64,000 nucleotides of DNA, from contig CAZHIQ010000018.1 in the NCBI GenBank assembly GCA_964532595.1, forward strand, positions 1-64,000, written 5' to 3'. This stretch comes from Chryseosolibacter sp964532595. GTDB lineage: Bacteria > Bacteroidota > Bacteroidia > Cytophagales > Cyclobacteriaceae. Shown here in pieces: positions 41,942 through 52,022 of this stretch. The notes under the pieces were generated by a model. It made no database searches. It was not told the DNA's origin and saw only the letters and a program-made list of their open reading frames with translations. The translations under genes were made by a program, and so were the position numbers. The stretch's first letter is position 1, and each line of letters begins with the position of its first letter.

Positions 41942-42235
41942 ATGAACAAAAAACCTGCCCGCATCCTCATGGTCGTGATGGCCCTGTGTCTCGTTTCACC
42001 GGCTGTTGCTTCTTCTCATACCGATCCCGTGATCGCCACGCGAATAACCGAACTGGAAAATCGTCTTCACGAAATTGAAACGATCGACCGCACAGCGTTG
42101 TCCAAGGAAGAACGAAAAGCTCTTCGCCACGAAGTGAAGGAGATAAAGAAGGAGCTTCAGGGCATCAGCGGCGGTGTATACCTTAGCATTGGCGCTATCA
42201 TCCTCATCGCACTGCTCCTTATACTCCTGCTATAA
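41942..42235 (+). CDS. Small exported membrane protein with coiled coil, 97 aa
   Basis: A 97-residue protein: signal peptide (MNKKPARILMVVMALCLVSP), a charged helical central part (ITELENRLHEIETIDRTALS, KEERKALRHEVKEIKKEL) that should form a coiled coil, and a C-terminal hydrophobic anchor (VYLSIGAIILIALLLILLL). The layout is common among small Bacteroidota proteins, but I know no function. ATG 41942 was chosen over one 18 bases upstream because it starts the signal peptide. Confidence 0.75.
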   Translation: MNKKPARILMVVMALCLVSPAVASSHTDPVIATRITELENRLHEIETIDRTALSKEERKALRHEVKEIKKELQGISGGVYLSIGAIILIALLLILLL

Positions 42236-42584
42236 GAGCGAATATCCCCCGAGAACTAACTCTATGGCTATACGCACTGTATAGCCATAAGCCCAGATTT
42301 CGTCCGTTTACCTGAGTTTGTGTATCTCTCGTTTATTCATTAGATTAACTGTTCAACGAAAAGGACGGCGAGTCTCGGGATATAACGAAGATCACATACA
42401 CTCATCCCATAATTCGCGGTGCCCTTGCGATAATTGCGATTTCGTTCCTATGTTGCCAGAGCTTTACCAAATCAACGACGGTGCTGGCATGATTTTTTTA
42501 TGCTGTATCCGTTTTTGTTCTGTTGAAGTCAACCGACAATTTATACGGAGATGCGAACTCCGTCCGTGACTTAACCATGCCCCT
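42236..42584. other. Intergenic region before the large kinase, with a palindrome
   Basis: No convincing gene in these 349 bases; an 83-codon frame at 42318 has poor composition. TATGGCTATA (42263-42272) and TATAGCCATA (42280-42289) form a perfect 10-bp inverted repeat 28 bases after the previous gene, a terminator-like or operator structure without T-run. ACGGAG/CTCCGT forms a second short stem shortly before the large kinase. Confidence 0.5.
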
Positions 42585-45500
42585 ATGAAGAGAAAGACAA
42601 CGCGTTCTTCATTGCTAAAGAAGGATAGCAGTGGCAATACTACCAAAGGCAACTCCGTCACAAAGCAAAAAGGGAATATCGGATCCGACGGGAACGGCGG
42701 GGTAATGGTGGCCGAGGCTTCGGAATTCGACGAACCTAACATCGACAGCCGGGAGCTTCTCCGGGTATTGACGGAAGTCAGAAACGGCAATTTTTCTGTT
42801 CGGATGCCCTTTGATCGGGTAGGACTGTCTGGAAAAATCTGCGACACCATCAACGACATCATCTCACTCAATGAGCGCATGGTCAAGGAATTCACCAAAG
42901 CGGGTGAGATCATTGGCAAGCAGGGGAAGCTTAACCAACGCATCGAGGTACCGGATGCGCGGGGTCTGTGGAGTCATGGCGTTGATTCCCTTAATACACT
43001 CATCTCGGATCTCGTTCACCCTACTATCGAAATAGCGAGGGTCATCAGCTCAGTCGCCAAGGGGAATCTTTCACAAGAGATGCCCCTGGACATGGGTGGG
43101 CATCCCCTTCAGGGTGAGTTCGCGCAAATCGCCAAAGAGGTAAACAGCATGGTGAAGCAGCTCAACCTCTTTTCGATGGAAGTTACCCGCGTGGCGCGGG
43201 AAGTAGGCTCTGAGGGAAAACTGGGAGGACAAGCCAAAGTAAAAGGAGTGGCGGGCGTGTGGAAAGACCTCACCGATTCCGTCAATCAGATGGGGAGCAA
43301 CCTTACTGCCCAGGTGAGGAATATCGCAGAAGTAACCACCGCCGTAGCCAAGGGCGATCTGTCCAAGAAAATCACGGTAGATGTTAAAGGAGAGATTCTC
43401 GAGCTCAAAAACACTATCAACACCATGGTTGACCAGCTGAACTCCTTCTCCTCAGAGGTTACCAGGGTAGCCCTGGAAGTGGGAACGGAGGGAAAGCTCG
43501 GCGGACAGGCACAGGTGAAGGGCGTCGCAGGAACATGGAAAGACCTTACCGACTCGGTGAATCAGATGGCCTCCAACCTGACCGGACAGGTGCGGAACAT
43601 CGCCGAGGTGACTACGGCTGTAGCCCGCGGAGACCTCTCTAAGAAAATCACTGTAGATGTAAAGGGCGAAATACTCGAGCTAAAGAACACCATCAACACG
43701 ATGGTTGACCAGCTGAACTCTTTTTCATCGGAGGTAACGCGAGTAGCACGCGAAGTAGGATCCGAGGGTAAACTCGGCGGACAGGCTACTGTAAAGGGTG
43801 TCGGCGGTGTATGGAAAGATCTGACGGATTCGGTAAATCTGATGGCCTCGAACCTCACGGGTCAGGTACGCAATATCGCTGAAGTAACAACAGCCATGGC
43901 CCGGGGCGACCTGTCGCGAAAAATCACTGTTGACGTTAAAGGTGAAATCCTCGAGCTGAAAGACACGATCAACACCATGGTCGACCAGCTTAACTCGTTC
44001 GCATCCGAAGTAACGCGTGTGGCCCGCGAAGTAGGCTCCGAAGGAAAACTTGGTGGCCAGGCCACGGTAAAAGGTGTCGGCGGTGTATGGAAGGACCTTA
44101 CCGACTCCGTGAACCAAATGGCTTCCAATCTCACCGGACAGGTACGGAACATTGCCGAAGTAACCACCGCGGTGGCCAAAGGTGATCTTTCCCGAAAGAT
44201 CACCATGGACGTACGAGGTGAGATCCTCGAACTTAAAGACACCATTAACACGATGGTCGACCAGCTTAACTCCTTCGCCTCCGAGGTAACGCGTGTTGCC
44301 CGCGAAGTGGGGTCTGAAGGGAAGCTCGGTGGACAAGCCGATGTACCGGGAGTCGGCGGAACCTGGAAAGACCTTACCGACTCGGTGAATAAGATGGCAG
44401 GGAATCTCACCTCTCAGGTTAGGAACATCGCCGAGGTAACGACGGCCGTGGCCAACGGCGACCTTTCAAGAAAAATCACCGTAGATGTTAAAGGAGAAAT
44501 TCTTGAGCTCAAGAATACCATTAACACCATGGTTGACCAGCTCAACTCGTTTGCATCGGAGGTAACACGTGTCGCGCGCGAGGTGGGTTCGGAAGGCAAA
44601 CTCGGAGGACAGGCGACGGTTGTGGGCGTAGGCGGGGTATGGAAAGACCTCACCGAGTCAGTAAATCAAATGGCTTCAAATCTAACCGGACAGGTAAGAA
44701 ATATCGCCGAAGTAACTACGGCGGTAGCGAAGGGTGACCTGTCGCGGAAGATAACGGTCGACGCGAAAGGAGAAATCCTCGAATTGAAGATCACCATTAA
44801 TACGATGGTTGACCAGCTCAATGCCTTTGGCTCGGAAGTAACCCGGGTAGCGCGCGAGGTGGGTTCTGAAGGCCAGCTCGGCGGACAGGCCGATGTACCC
44901 GGAGTGGCAGGAACATGGAAAGACCTCACCGATTCGGTAAACAAGATGGCCTCGAACCTTACCTCACAAGTAAGGAATATCGCCGAAGTAACGACCGCGG
45001 TAGCCAACGGCGACCTTTCCCGAAAAATTACCGTCGATGTACAAGGTGAAATCCTCGAACTGAAGAACACCATTAACACCATGGTTGACCAGCTTCGCGG
45101 CTTCGCCTCGGAGGTAACACGTGTGGCCCGTGAAGTAGGTACCGAAGGAAAACTCGGCGGACAAGCCAGTGTGCCCGGGGTGGCCGGAACATGGAAAGAT
45201 CTGACCGACTCCGTAAATATGATGGCCGGAAACCTGACTGCCCAGGTCCGGAACATCGCCGATGTCGCCATCGCCGTGGCTAATGGCGATTTGTCGAAGA
45301 AGATCACCGTGGACGTACGCGGAGAAATCCTGCAACTAAAGGAAACACTGAACACGATGGTCGACCAGCTTCGCGCCTTTGCCTCGGAGGTAACACGTGT
45401 AGCGCGCGAAGTGGGTACCGACGGAAAACTCGGTGGGCAGGCGTTTGTCCCAGGTGTTGCCGGAACATGGAAAGACCTCACCGACTCGGTAAACAAGATG

Positions 45501-48500
45501 ACAGGGAACCTGACCGACCAGGTGCGAAACATCGCTCAGGTGACCAAAGCGGTGGCCTCCGGCGACTTGTCCAAAACAGTAACCATCGATGTCAAAGGCG
45601 AAATTCTCGAACTGAAAAATACCATCAACACCATGGTGGAGCAGCTCAACTCTTTTGCCTTTGAGGTAACACGTGTTGCCCGTGAAGTGGGAACAGAAGG
45701 AAAACTCGGAGGGCAGGCCGAGGTTAAAGGGGTCGCCGGAACGTGGAAAGATCTTACCGACTCGGTGAACATGATGGCTTCGAACCTCACCGGTCAGGTT
45801 CGCGGTATCGCCAAAGTGGTAACCGCCGTGGCTACCGGTAACCTCCGACAAAAACTGTCCATCAACGCAAAAGGCGAGGTGGCTCAGCTGACAGAAACCT
45901 TCAACGAAATGATCGACACACTCGCCGTATTTGCCGACCAGGTGAGTACAGTGGCAAGGGAAGTAGGAGTTGACGGCCGACTTGGAGGGCAGGCCAACGT
46001 TCCTGGTACCATGGGAATCTGGAAAACACTTACGGAAAACGTTAACCAGCTCGCACAGAATCTCACCACACAGGTACGCTCCATCTCCGAAGTGGCTTCT
46101 GCCGTGACCAAAGGTGACCTAACCCGAACTATTCGCGTAGAAGCGAAAGGAGAAGTGGAAGCCCTTAAGGATACCATTAACCAGATGATCGCCAACCTCC
46201 GGGCTACTACACTGCGAAACCAGGAGACCGACTGGCTCAAATCAAACCTCGCCAAGTTCACTCAGATGCTTCAGGGTCAGAAAGACCTCAACGCTCTCAC
46301 CAACCGGATCTTGTCGGAGCTCGCTCAGGTTGTCGCCGCCCACTACGGCGCTTTCTATATTCTCCGTCAGGACGACAAATCGGAGCCCCCTCTCCTCTCG
46401 TTGTACGCAGGATACGCCTACAAAGACGAAAAACATCTAATGCGGGAATTCAGAATGGGAGAAGGTCTTGTCGGACAATGCGCCGTTGAGAAGGAAAGAA
46501 TACTCCTGACCAACGTGCCGTCCAACTACATCAAGATCGGATCAGGACTGGGCAAAGCGAAACCAGCCAACGTGGTAATCCTTCCCGTTCTCTTCGAAAA
46601 CAATGTTAAAGCAGTTATTGAGCTGGCTTCATTCGATACGTTCAGTCAAACACACCTCGACTTCCTGAGCCAGCTCACCGAATCGATCGGTATTGTCCTT
46701 AACACCATCGAAGCGAATACGCGCACAGAAGGACTCCTGATTCAATCTCAATCGCTCGCCAGCGAGCTGAAGATTCAACAGGAAGAGCTGAGACGAACCA
46801 ACGACGAGCTTCAGGAAAAGGCGATGCTGCTCGCCAAACAGAAAGAGGAGGTGGAAGCGAAGAACAAGGAAGTGGAAGAAGCGCGTCGCTCACTCGAGGA
46901 AAAGGCTGAACAGCTACAGCTCACATCAAAGTATAAGTCGGAGTTTCTCGCTAACATGTCGCATGAATTGCGTACGCCGCTGAACAGCCTTCTAATTCTT
47001 GCGCAGCAGCTCTATGAGAACGCCGAAGGGAACCTGTCGGAAAAACAGGTTAGATATGCCAAGACCATTCACTCGTGCGGTGACGATCTCATTCAGCTGA
47101 TCAATGACATCCTGGATCTATCAAAGATCGAATCAGGCTTCATTTCCACAAATATTGCTCCCGTTAACCTTACGGAGATCGCGAGTTTTGTGGAAACCAC
47201 CTTCAGGCCGATCTCGGAAGCTCGCAACCTCCGCTTCAGCATTCAAACGTCCGACAGTCTACCTTCGTCTATCGACACCGACATTCAGCGACTCAACCAG
47301 ATCCTCAAGAATCTGTTGTCAAACGCCTTCAAGTTTACCGAAAAAGGAAGCGTGAGCCTGCAGATATTCCGTGCATCCGGCGGCTGGAAATCCAATCCTA
47401 ACCTGGACCAGAGCAAGATGGTGGTAGGCTTCTCCATCAGTGACACCGGTATCGGTATTCCTATGGAGAAACAGCTCATCATCTTCGAAGCGTTCCAGCA
47501 AGCCGAAGGATCGACCAGCCGTAAGTACGGCGGAACCGGACTTGGGCTATCCATTAGCCGCGGACTGGCGGAATTACTCGGCGGAACTATTGAACTGGAA
47601 AGCACACCCGCGCGGGGTAGCACCTTTACGCTGTACCTCCCTGTTGATCACTTTACCGTTGCTCCCGGGCGCGACACGCGCAAATCGCCTGAGAAACTTG
47701 AATACGAGCGCACCCATGATCAGGACGAACTCAATAACCTTCACTTGACCAACGAGGGTGTTGATAACCGGAATCTCGAAGTAGTGAGCGAACTCGTCAA
47801 CGAAACAGGCGACGATCGTAACAACATACAAGCGGGCGACCCCGTCCTCCTCATCGTCGAAGATGATCTTCGCTTCAGTAAAGTCATTCTCGAAAAGGCA
47901 CGTGAGCAACAATTCAAAGGGGTGGTGGCGACCAATTACCTCGAAGTTTTTGACTTCATTAACCGCTTTGCTCCCGTTGCAATGACACTTGACGTAAAGC
48001 TTCCGGACACGAGTGGATGGAAGGTAATTGATTTACTACGCAACGATCTGCACTATCGGCACATTCCGATTTACGTCATTTCCGGTGAAGAAAACCGAAC
48101 CCTTGCCGTCCGTCGCGGTGCAAGGAACTTTATGCTTAAGCCGATCTCCGGAGAAGCGTTGGATGAACTCTTTGCCGATATTCGTTCCTTTTACGAAAGA
48201 GAAACCTACCATGTCCTTATCATTGAAGACAATGAAGTTGATTCATCGCAGATTGCCAAGGTTCTGAAGGACGACAAAATTAAAATCGATGTAGCAGCCA
48301 CGGGCGAACGGGCACTGGAACTTCTCGAGACACGACCCTTCGATTGTGTTATCGTCGACTACACGCTGCCTGACATCTCTGGCGAGGAGTTACTCGAGAA
48401 AATAGAAGGCATAAAGCGCCCCCTTACGCCGGTTATCATTTACTCAGCAAAAGACTTCGCAAAACATGAACTTGGAACAGTAAACCGAAACGCTAACGCC

Positions 48501-49007
48501 GTAGTGACAAAGGGCGTAAACTCGATTGAGCTTTTGCTTGAAGAAGTGATCACTCATTTGCATATTCCGCACCGCGACCTGACGGCCAGCAAGCGGAGGA
48601 TTATCGAAAATATCCGCAACAAGGAAGACATCCTTTCGGGGAAAACGGTACTGATTGTCGACGATGATGTCCGTAACCTTTTTGCGCTGACAACCGTATT
48701 TGAACGATTTAACATTAATGTTATCACGGCGGAAAGTGGCCAGGAAGCTATTCAGATCCTCACCGACAATCCCCGGATTGATATGGTTCTTATGGACATC
48801 ATGATGCCGGAGATGGACGGATACGAAACGACCCGCAGAATTCGTCGTGAACACAAAAACAATACGCTCCCCATCATTGCCGTTACCGCGAAGGCGATGA
48901 AAGGCGACCGACAGAAATGCATCGAAGCGGGGGCGTCGGATTACATAACTAAGCCGGTGAAAATAGATCAGCTGCTTTCACTGATGAGACTTTGGTTTTT
49001 CAAATAG
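42585..49007 (+). CDS. Giant soluble hybrid histidine kinase with an 11-unit HAMP array, GAF and three receivers
   Basis: A 2140-residue cytosolic sensor kinase without membrane helices. Residues about 45-206 are divergent HAMP-like segments. Residues 207-1218 are eleven tandem 92-residue units (VGSEGKLGGQA... to ...EVTRVARE), each probably two HAMP domains. A GAF domain (about 1235-1385), a coiled coil (1395-1455), HisKA with His1460 in NMSHELRTP, a HATPase (about 1575-1690) and three receivers (near 1750, 1875 and 2019, with LDVKLPD, VDYTLPD and LMDIMMPEMDG) follow. Similar architecture is known in fungal group III osmosensing kinases and in soil bacteria. The next kinase gene starts seven bases later, so they form an operon. 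Confidence 0.95.
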   Translation: MKRKTTRSSLLKKDSSGNTTKGNSVTKQKGNIGSDGNGGVMVAEASEFDEPNIDSRELLRVLTEVRNGNFSVRMPFDRVGLSGKICDTINDIISLNERMVKEFTKAGEIIGKQGKLNQRIEVPDARGLWSHGVDSLNTLISDLVHPTIEIARVISSVAKGNLSQEMPLDMGGHPLQGEFAQIAKEVNSMVKQLNLFSMEVTRVAREVGSEGKLGGQAKVKGVAGVWKDLTDSVNQMGSNLTAQVRNIAEVTTAVAKGDLSKKITVDVKGEILELKNTINTMVDQLNSFSSEVTRVALEVGTEGKLGGQAQVKGVAGTWKDLTDSVNQMASNLTGQVRNIAEVTTAVARGDLSKKITVDVKGEILELKNTINTMVDQLNSFSSEVTRVAREVGSEGKLGGQATVKGVGGVWKDLTDSVNLMASNLTGQVRNIAEVTTAMARGDLSRKITVDVKGEILELKDTINTMVDQLNSFASEVTRVAREVGSEGKLGGQATVKGVGGVWKDLTDSVNQMASNLTGQVRNIAEVTTAVAKGDLSRKITMDVRGEILELKDTINTMVDQLNSFASEVTRVAREVGSEGKLGGQADVPGVGGTWKDLTDSVNKMAGNLTSQVRNIAEVTTAVANGDLSRKITVDVKGEILELKNTINTMVDQLNSFASEVTRVAREVGSEGKLGGQATVVGVGGVWKDLTESVNQMASNLTGQVRNIAEVTTAVAKGDLSRKITVDAKGEILELKITINTMVDQLNAFGSEVTRVAREVGSEGQLGGQADVPGVAGTWKDLTDSVNKMASNLTSQVRNIAEVTTAVANGDLSRKITVDVQGEILELKNTINTMVDQLRGFASEVTRVAREVGTEGKLGGQASVPGVAGTWKDLTDSVNMMAGNLTAQVRNIADVAIAVANGDLSKKITVDVRGEILQLKETLNTMVDQLRAFASEVTRVAREVGTDGKLGGQAFVPGVAGTWKDLTDSVNKMTGNLTDQVRNIAQVTKAVASGDLSKTVTIDVKGEILELKNTINTMVEQLNSFAFEVTRVAREVGTEGKLGGQAEVKGVAGTWKDLTDSVNMMASNLTGQVRGIAKVVTAVATGNLRQKLSINAKGEVAQLTETFNEMIDTLAVFADQVSTVAREVGVDGRLGGQANVPGTMGIWKTLTENVNQLAQNLTTQVRSISEVASAVTKGDLTRTIRVEAKGEVEALKDTINQMIANLRATTLRNQETDWLKSNLAKFTQMLQGQKDLNALTNRILSELAQVVAAHYGAFYILRQDDKSEPPLLSLYAGYAYKDEKHLMREFRMGEGLVGQCAVEKERILLTNVPSNYIKIGSGLGKAKPANVVILPVLFENNVKAVIELASFDTFSQTHLDFLSQLTESIGIVLNTIEANTRTEGLLIQSQSLASELKIQQEELRRTNDELQEKAMLLAKQKEEVEAKNKEVEEARRSLEEKAEQLQLTSKYKSEFLANMSHELRTPLNSLLILAQQLYENAEGNLSEKQVRYAKTIHSCGDDLIQLINDILDLSKIESGFISTNIAPVNLTEIASFVETTFRPISEARNLRFSIQTSDSLPSSIDTDIQRLNQILKNLLSNAFKFTEKGSVSLQIFRASGGWKSNPNLDQSKMVVGFSISDTGIGIPMEKQLIIFEAFQQAEGSTSRKYGGTGLGLSISRGLAELLGGTIELESTPARGSTFTLYLPVDHFTVAPGRDTRKSPEKLEYERTHDQDELNNLHLTNEGVDNRNLEVVSELVNETGDDRNNIQAGDPVLLIVEDDLRFSKVILEKAREQQFKGVVATNYLEVFDFINRFAPVAMTLDVKLPDTSGWKVIDLLRNDLHYRHIPIYVISGEENRTLAVRRGARNFMLKPISGEALDELFADIRSFYERETYHVLIIEDNEVDSSQIAKVLKDDKIKIDVAATGERALELLETRPFDCVIVDYTLPDISGEELLEKIEGIKRPLTPVIIYSAKDFAKHELGTVNRNANAVVTKGVNSIELLLEEVITHLHIPHRDLTASKRRIIENIRNKEDILSGKTVLIVDDDVRNLFALTTVFERFNINVITAESGQEAIQILTDNPRIDMVLMDIMMPEMDGYETTRRIRREHKNNTLPIIAVTAKAMKGDRQKCIEAGASDYITKPVKIDQLLSLMRLWFFK
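43203..46238 (+). repeat. Eleven tandem 276-bp repeats encoding HAMP units
   Basis: The DNA between 43203 and 46238 consists of exactly 11 units of 276 bases, in frame, with no insertions between units. Units 1-7 are very similar; units 10 and 11 diverge most. The coding phase is kept perfectly. Such an array can expand or contract by recombination. Confidence 0.95.
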
Positions 49008-49014
49008 TTGATAA

Positions 49015-50277
49015 ATGCATCCGAAGATACTTTTGGTTGACGACCGCGAAGATAACCTGCTCGCTATTGAAACAATATTTGAGCCTGACGATTACCGCTT
49101 CGTCAAGGCACGGTCAGGGCGGGAAGCGCTCAAAATACTATTGAGGGAAGTCGACTTCGCTCTGATCATGATGGATGTCAAGATGCCAAATCTCAATGGT
49201 TTTGAGACGGCATCGCTTATCTATGAACGCGAAAAGCTTCGCCACATTCCCATCATTTTCGTCACCGCCAATAACTTCGGCGACGAAAACCTGTACCGGG
49301 GATATCAGGCTGGAGCCATCGACTACATCTACAAGCCCATCAAACCTGAAGTACTTCGGGCAAAGGTATCTGTCTTAATCGACCTCTATCGCAAAAACCG
49401 ACAGCTTATAGCTCAGGAGCAACGACTGGTTGCCATTAACAAGAGCCTGGAATTGGAAATAAAAGAACGCAAGGCCAGCGAGGAGAAGATCAAACATTTG
49501 AACCGCCAACTGTTGGAAAACATCGCTAGCCTCGAGCAAGCGAATAAAGATCTCGACCGTTTTGCGTTCATGGCATCGCACGACCTGCAGGAACCCTTGC
49601 GGAAAATCCGAATGTTCAGCGACCGTCTGGCGCTGCGCTATAACGATATCATCGACGATGAAGGACGAACCAATATTCAACGCATTCACAAGGCCGCCGA
49701 GCGGATGCAGAATCTCATCACGGATATTCTGACATTCTCAAAAATATCGGTAGACAGTCACCATTTTGTGAAAACCGACATCAATGCCCTGATCAACGAG
49801 GTGATCTCCGACCTCGACGACGAAGTAAAAGCGCGGAGAGCGGTCATTCAGGTAGACCCGATCCCCGCCCTCGACGTCAACCCTAGCCTCATCAAGCCGC
49901 TTTTTCATAACCTTATAGGGAACGCTCTGAAATATGCCCAAAAAGACGTTACCCCGATCGTTAGGATCACAGCCGAAATCCCTACTCCACTCAACGGCCG
50001 GCCGGACAGCGAGCCGCGGTATTGCCGTATTTATGTGCGCGACAACGGAATCGGATTCGATCAGAAATACGCAGAAGAAATCTTCGGCATGTTCAAACGC
50101 CTGCACCACAACTCGGAATTCCAGGGTACAGGAATAGGTCTGGCGCTGTGTAAAAAGATTGTCGAACAGCACAAAGGTTACATCTCTGCCCGGAGTAAGG
50201 TAAACGAGGGCTCGACGTTCATCATTTCACTACCTACCGAGCACGAAAAAACCGCTGTTACCACTGGGATCCGATAG
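49015..50277 (+). CDS. Receiver-histidine kinase hybrid (REC-HisKA-HATPase)
   Basis: A 420-residue soluble protein that starts with a receiver (1-120, LLVDDREDN, Asp54 in MMDVKMPNLNG, lysine in YIYKPIKP), a coiled coil (130-180), a HisKA domain of the phytochrome-related type with His189 in MASHDLQEPLRK, and a HATPase with NLIGNALKYA, RDNGIGFD and GTGIGLALCKK. The receiver in front of a kinase suggests a phosphorelay in which the giant kinase seven bases upstream passes phosphate or controls it. No DNA-binding output is present. Confidence 0.93.
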   Translation: MHPKILLVDDREDNLLAIETIFEPDDYRFVKARSGREALKILLREVDFALIMMDVKMPNLNGFETASLIYEREKLRHIPIIFVTANNFGDENLYRGYQAGAIDYIYKPIKPEVLRAKVSVLIDLYRKNRQLIAQEQRLVAINKSLELEIKERKASEEKIKHLNRQLLENIASLEQANKDLDRFAFMASHDLQEPLRKIRMFSDRLALRYNDIIDDEGRTNIQRIHKAAERMQNLITDILTFSKISVDSHHFVKTDINALINEVISDLDDEVKARRAVIQVDPIPALDVNPSLIKPLFHNLIGNALKYAQKDVTPIVRITAEIPTPLNGRPDSEPRYCRIYVRDNGIGFDQKYAEEIFGMFKRLHHNSEFQGTGIGLALCKKIVEQHKGYISARSKVNEGSTFIISLPTEHEKTAVTTGIR

Positions 50278-50324
50278 AGCGACTGCGGCACTATCTTTTA
50301 ATCGCTGGTGGAATAACCACCTTC

Positions 50325-52004
50325 ATGAAAAAGGCTTTACGTACGCTTATCGTCGTCATCGTTGTTCTAACCCTGGCTCTGTTTGCCGGTTGGCTGTGGT
50401 TGCGTTCTTCGGTATACAACGAATTCATCCCCGCGCTTGGGCAAAGGATAGAAACACTCCAGATCAGCGGCTATAACGTTACGTATGCTGATATCAAGGT
50501 CGACTGGCTGCGTGGATGGGTAGAAATTGAGCAAGTCGTTCTGGACAAAAATCCCCACGATACCACCTGCCTTCAACCAGAGTTTATCTCCGCTGAAAAG
50601 GTGCGGGCAGAAGGTGTCGGACTCATCAGTCTGCTTCTCAACAAGACCCTAAGCCTCGACGTGTTGACTATTGAGAACCCTCATGTCCATTTGCGCGATG
50701 GAAAACTTTTCTCCTCCGCCGAAACGAGTGATCAAAAGCCATTCACCCTCGGTGTTGACAAACTGAATATATCCGGGGCGCGCTATACGCACATCGACAG
50801 CGTCGGATGCATGGTGGCCCGAGAAGTCACCGGCGACATCACGGCACGCGGACTGGCCCTGAAATTCGATCCCGACGAACCGTTTACCTACCAAACGGAA
50901 GCAATTACCATTACAGATGCCGCCTTGCATCTTCCCAAAGCTTACTATCGCATAAAGCTGGCGCATTTTTCCCTGACCTATCCCGAGGGGGCGCTGCAAA
51001 TGGATAGCATTATCGTCTCGCCTCTGCTGGGAAACGTGGAGTTCGGACGCGCCTATGGTTATGAAATAGACCGGTTCGACGCCGTAATTCCGTCGGTTAA
51101 AGCAAGCGGATTCAAGGCATCGTTTTCAGATTCGGCATTTGTTATGGCCGATCGAGTGGAGACCCAATTCATTCTGAAGGTGTTCCGTGATAAGCGACTC
51201 CCTTTTCGCGCTGTGCAAAAAGACCTTCCGATCGTTATGATGAAGAATTTGCCATTCGGGCTGCGAATCGACACCCTCACCGTTGTACGCAGCTACGCAG
51301 AATACCAGGAGAAGGTGCCAGAGGCAACGGAACCAGGAAAAGTATACTTCGACAACCTCTTCGCCACCTTTCATCACATTGACAATCGCTCCCAAACGGG
51401 AAACATGGAGTTCTCTGCCCGATCAAATCTCTCCGGCCATGGAGAACTAAATCTGAATGTCCGCATGCCTTTAGAAACGGATAAACCAGCCGTTGCACGG
51501 GGCTCGATAACGGGTTTCCCCCTGCCTGAAATTAACTCGATGCTCACGCCTTCGACTCAGCTTGTCATCGAGAAAGGTGACATGGAAAATCTGAGCTTTC
51601 AATTCTCATTCGACAAAAATCAGTCTGCTGGAGAACTTCAACTAAACTACCGTGATTTGAAGCTGGTTCAACTCAAGGACGCGCCCGACGGTTCAACAAA
51701 CGACACAACCAAAGACAATCTCAAGACGTTCATCATGAACCTGTTTGTGTTTCGAAAGCATATGGATGAACGCGTGCCGGAAGAAAAGCGAACCGGAACG
51801 ATCGGCTTCAAGCGCGACGCAAACCGCTCGGTTTTCAATTACTGGGTCAAGTCACTCGTATCGGGTATCAAAGCGGCCTATAATCTGCCGGATCAAGGCT
51901 CTAACGTAGGAAAATCGCCGAAGGAAATTCGGAGGGAAGAACGGATCGCACGACGCGAGGCCCGGAAAGCGAGACAGGCAGAGAAGCAAAGAAACAGGGG
52001 ATAA
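50325..52004 (+). CDS. AsmA/DUF748-like membrane-anchored protein
   Basis: A 559-residue protein with one N-terminal membrane helix (TLIVVIVVLTLALFAGWLWL), then a long beta-rich periplasmic part with repeated short motifs like VDKLNISGARY and SVKASGFKASF, and a very basic tail (REERIARREARKARQAEKQR). The pattern of an N-terminal anchor plus extended beta domain matches AsmA-type bridge-like proteins thought to move or organise envelope lipids. Exact family and role are uncertain. It lies 47 bases after the REC-kinase and is convergent with the receiver at 52019. Confidence 0.6.
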   Translation: MKKALRTLIVVIVVLTLALFAGWLWLRSSVYNEFIPALGQRIETLQISGYNVTYADIKVDWLRGWVEIEQVVLDKNPHDTTCLQPEFISAEKVRAEGVGLISLLLNKTLSLDVLTIENPHVHLRDGKLFSSAETSDQKPFTLGVDKLNISGARYTHIDSVGCMVAREVTGDITARGLALKFDPDEPFTYQTEAITITDAALHLPKAYYRIKLAHFSLTYPEGALQMDSIIVSPLLGNVEFGRAYGYEIDRFDAVIPSVKASGFKASFSDSAFVMADRVETQFILKVFRDKRLPFRAVQKDLPIVMMKNLPFGLRIDTLTVVRSYAEYQEKVPEATEPGKVYFDNLFATFHHIDNRSQTGNMEFSARSNLSGHGELNLNVRMPLETDKPAVARGSITGFPLPEINSMLTPSTQLVIEKGDMENLSFQFSFDKNQSAGELQLNYRDLKLVQLKDAPDGSTNDTTKDNLKTFIMNLFVFRKHMDERVPEEKRTGTIGFKRDANRSVFNYWVKSLVSGIKAAYNLPDQGSNVGKSPKEIRREERIARREARKARQAEKQRNRG

Positions 52005-52022
52005 GCCGTCAAAACGGCTTAT
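52001..52022. terminator. Stem-loop shared by two convergent stop codons
   Basis: ATAAGCCGT and ACGGCTTAT form a perfect 9-bp stem around CAAA. The left arm contains the TAA of the AsmA-like gene and the right arm the stop of the opposite receiver gene. No T-run on either strand; likely a bidirectional terminator or mRNA end. Confidence 0.5.

Noticed and set aside
42318..42569. 83-codon frame before the large kinase
   Set aside because: Cys/Arg-rich random-looking composition, no start context and no relation to any family.
43562..45851. Long open frames on the minus strand opposite the HAMP array (up to 288 codons)
   Set aside because: They are mirror frames of a repeated coding sequence with biased codons; they show the same periodic Arg/Ser/Thr-rich pattern and no domain.
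43203..46238. CRISPR or satellite interpretation of the 276-bp repeats
   Set aside because: Repeats are contiguous, in frame and coding throughout; there are no spacers.
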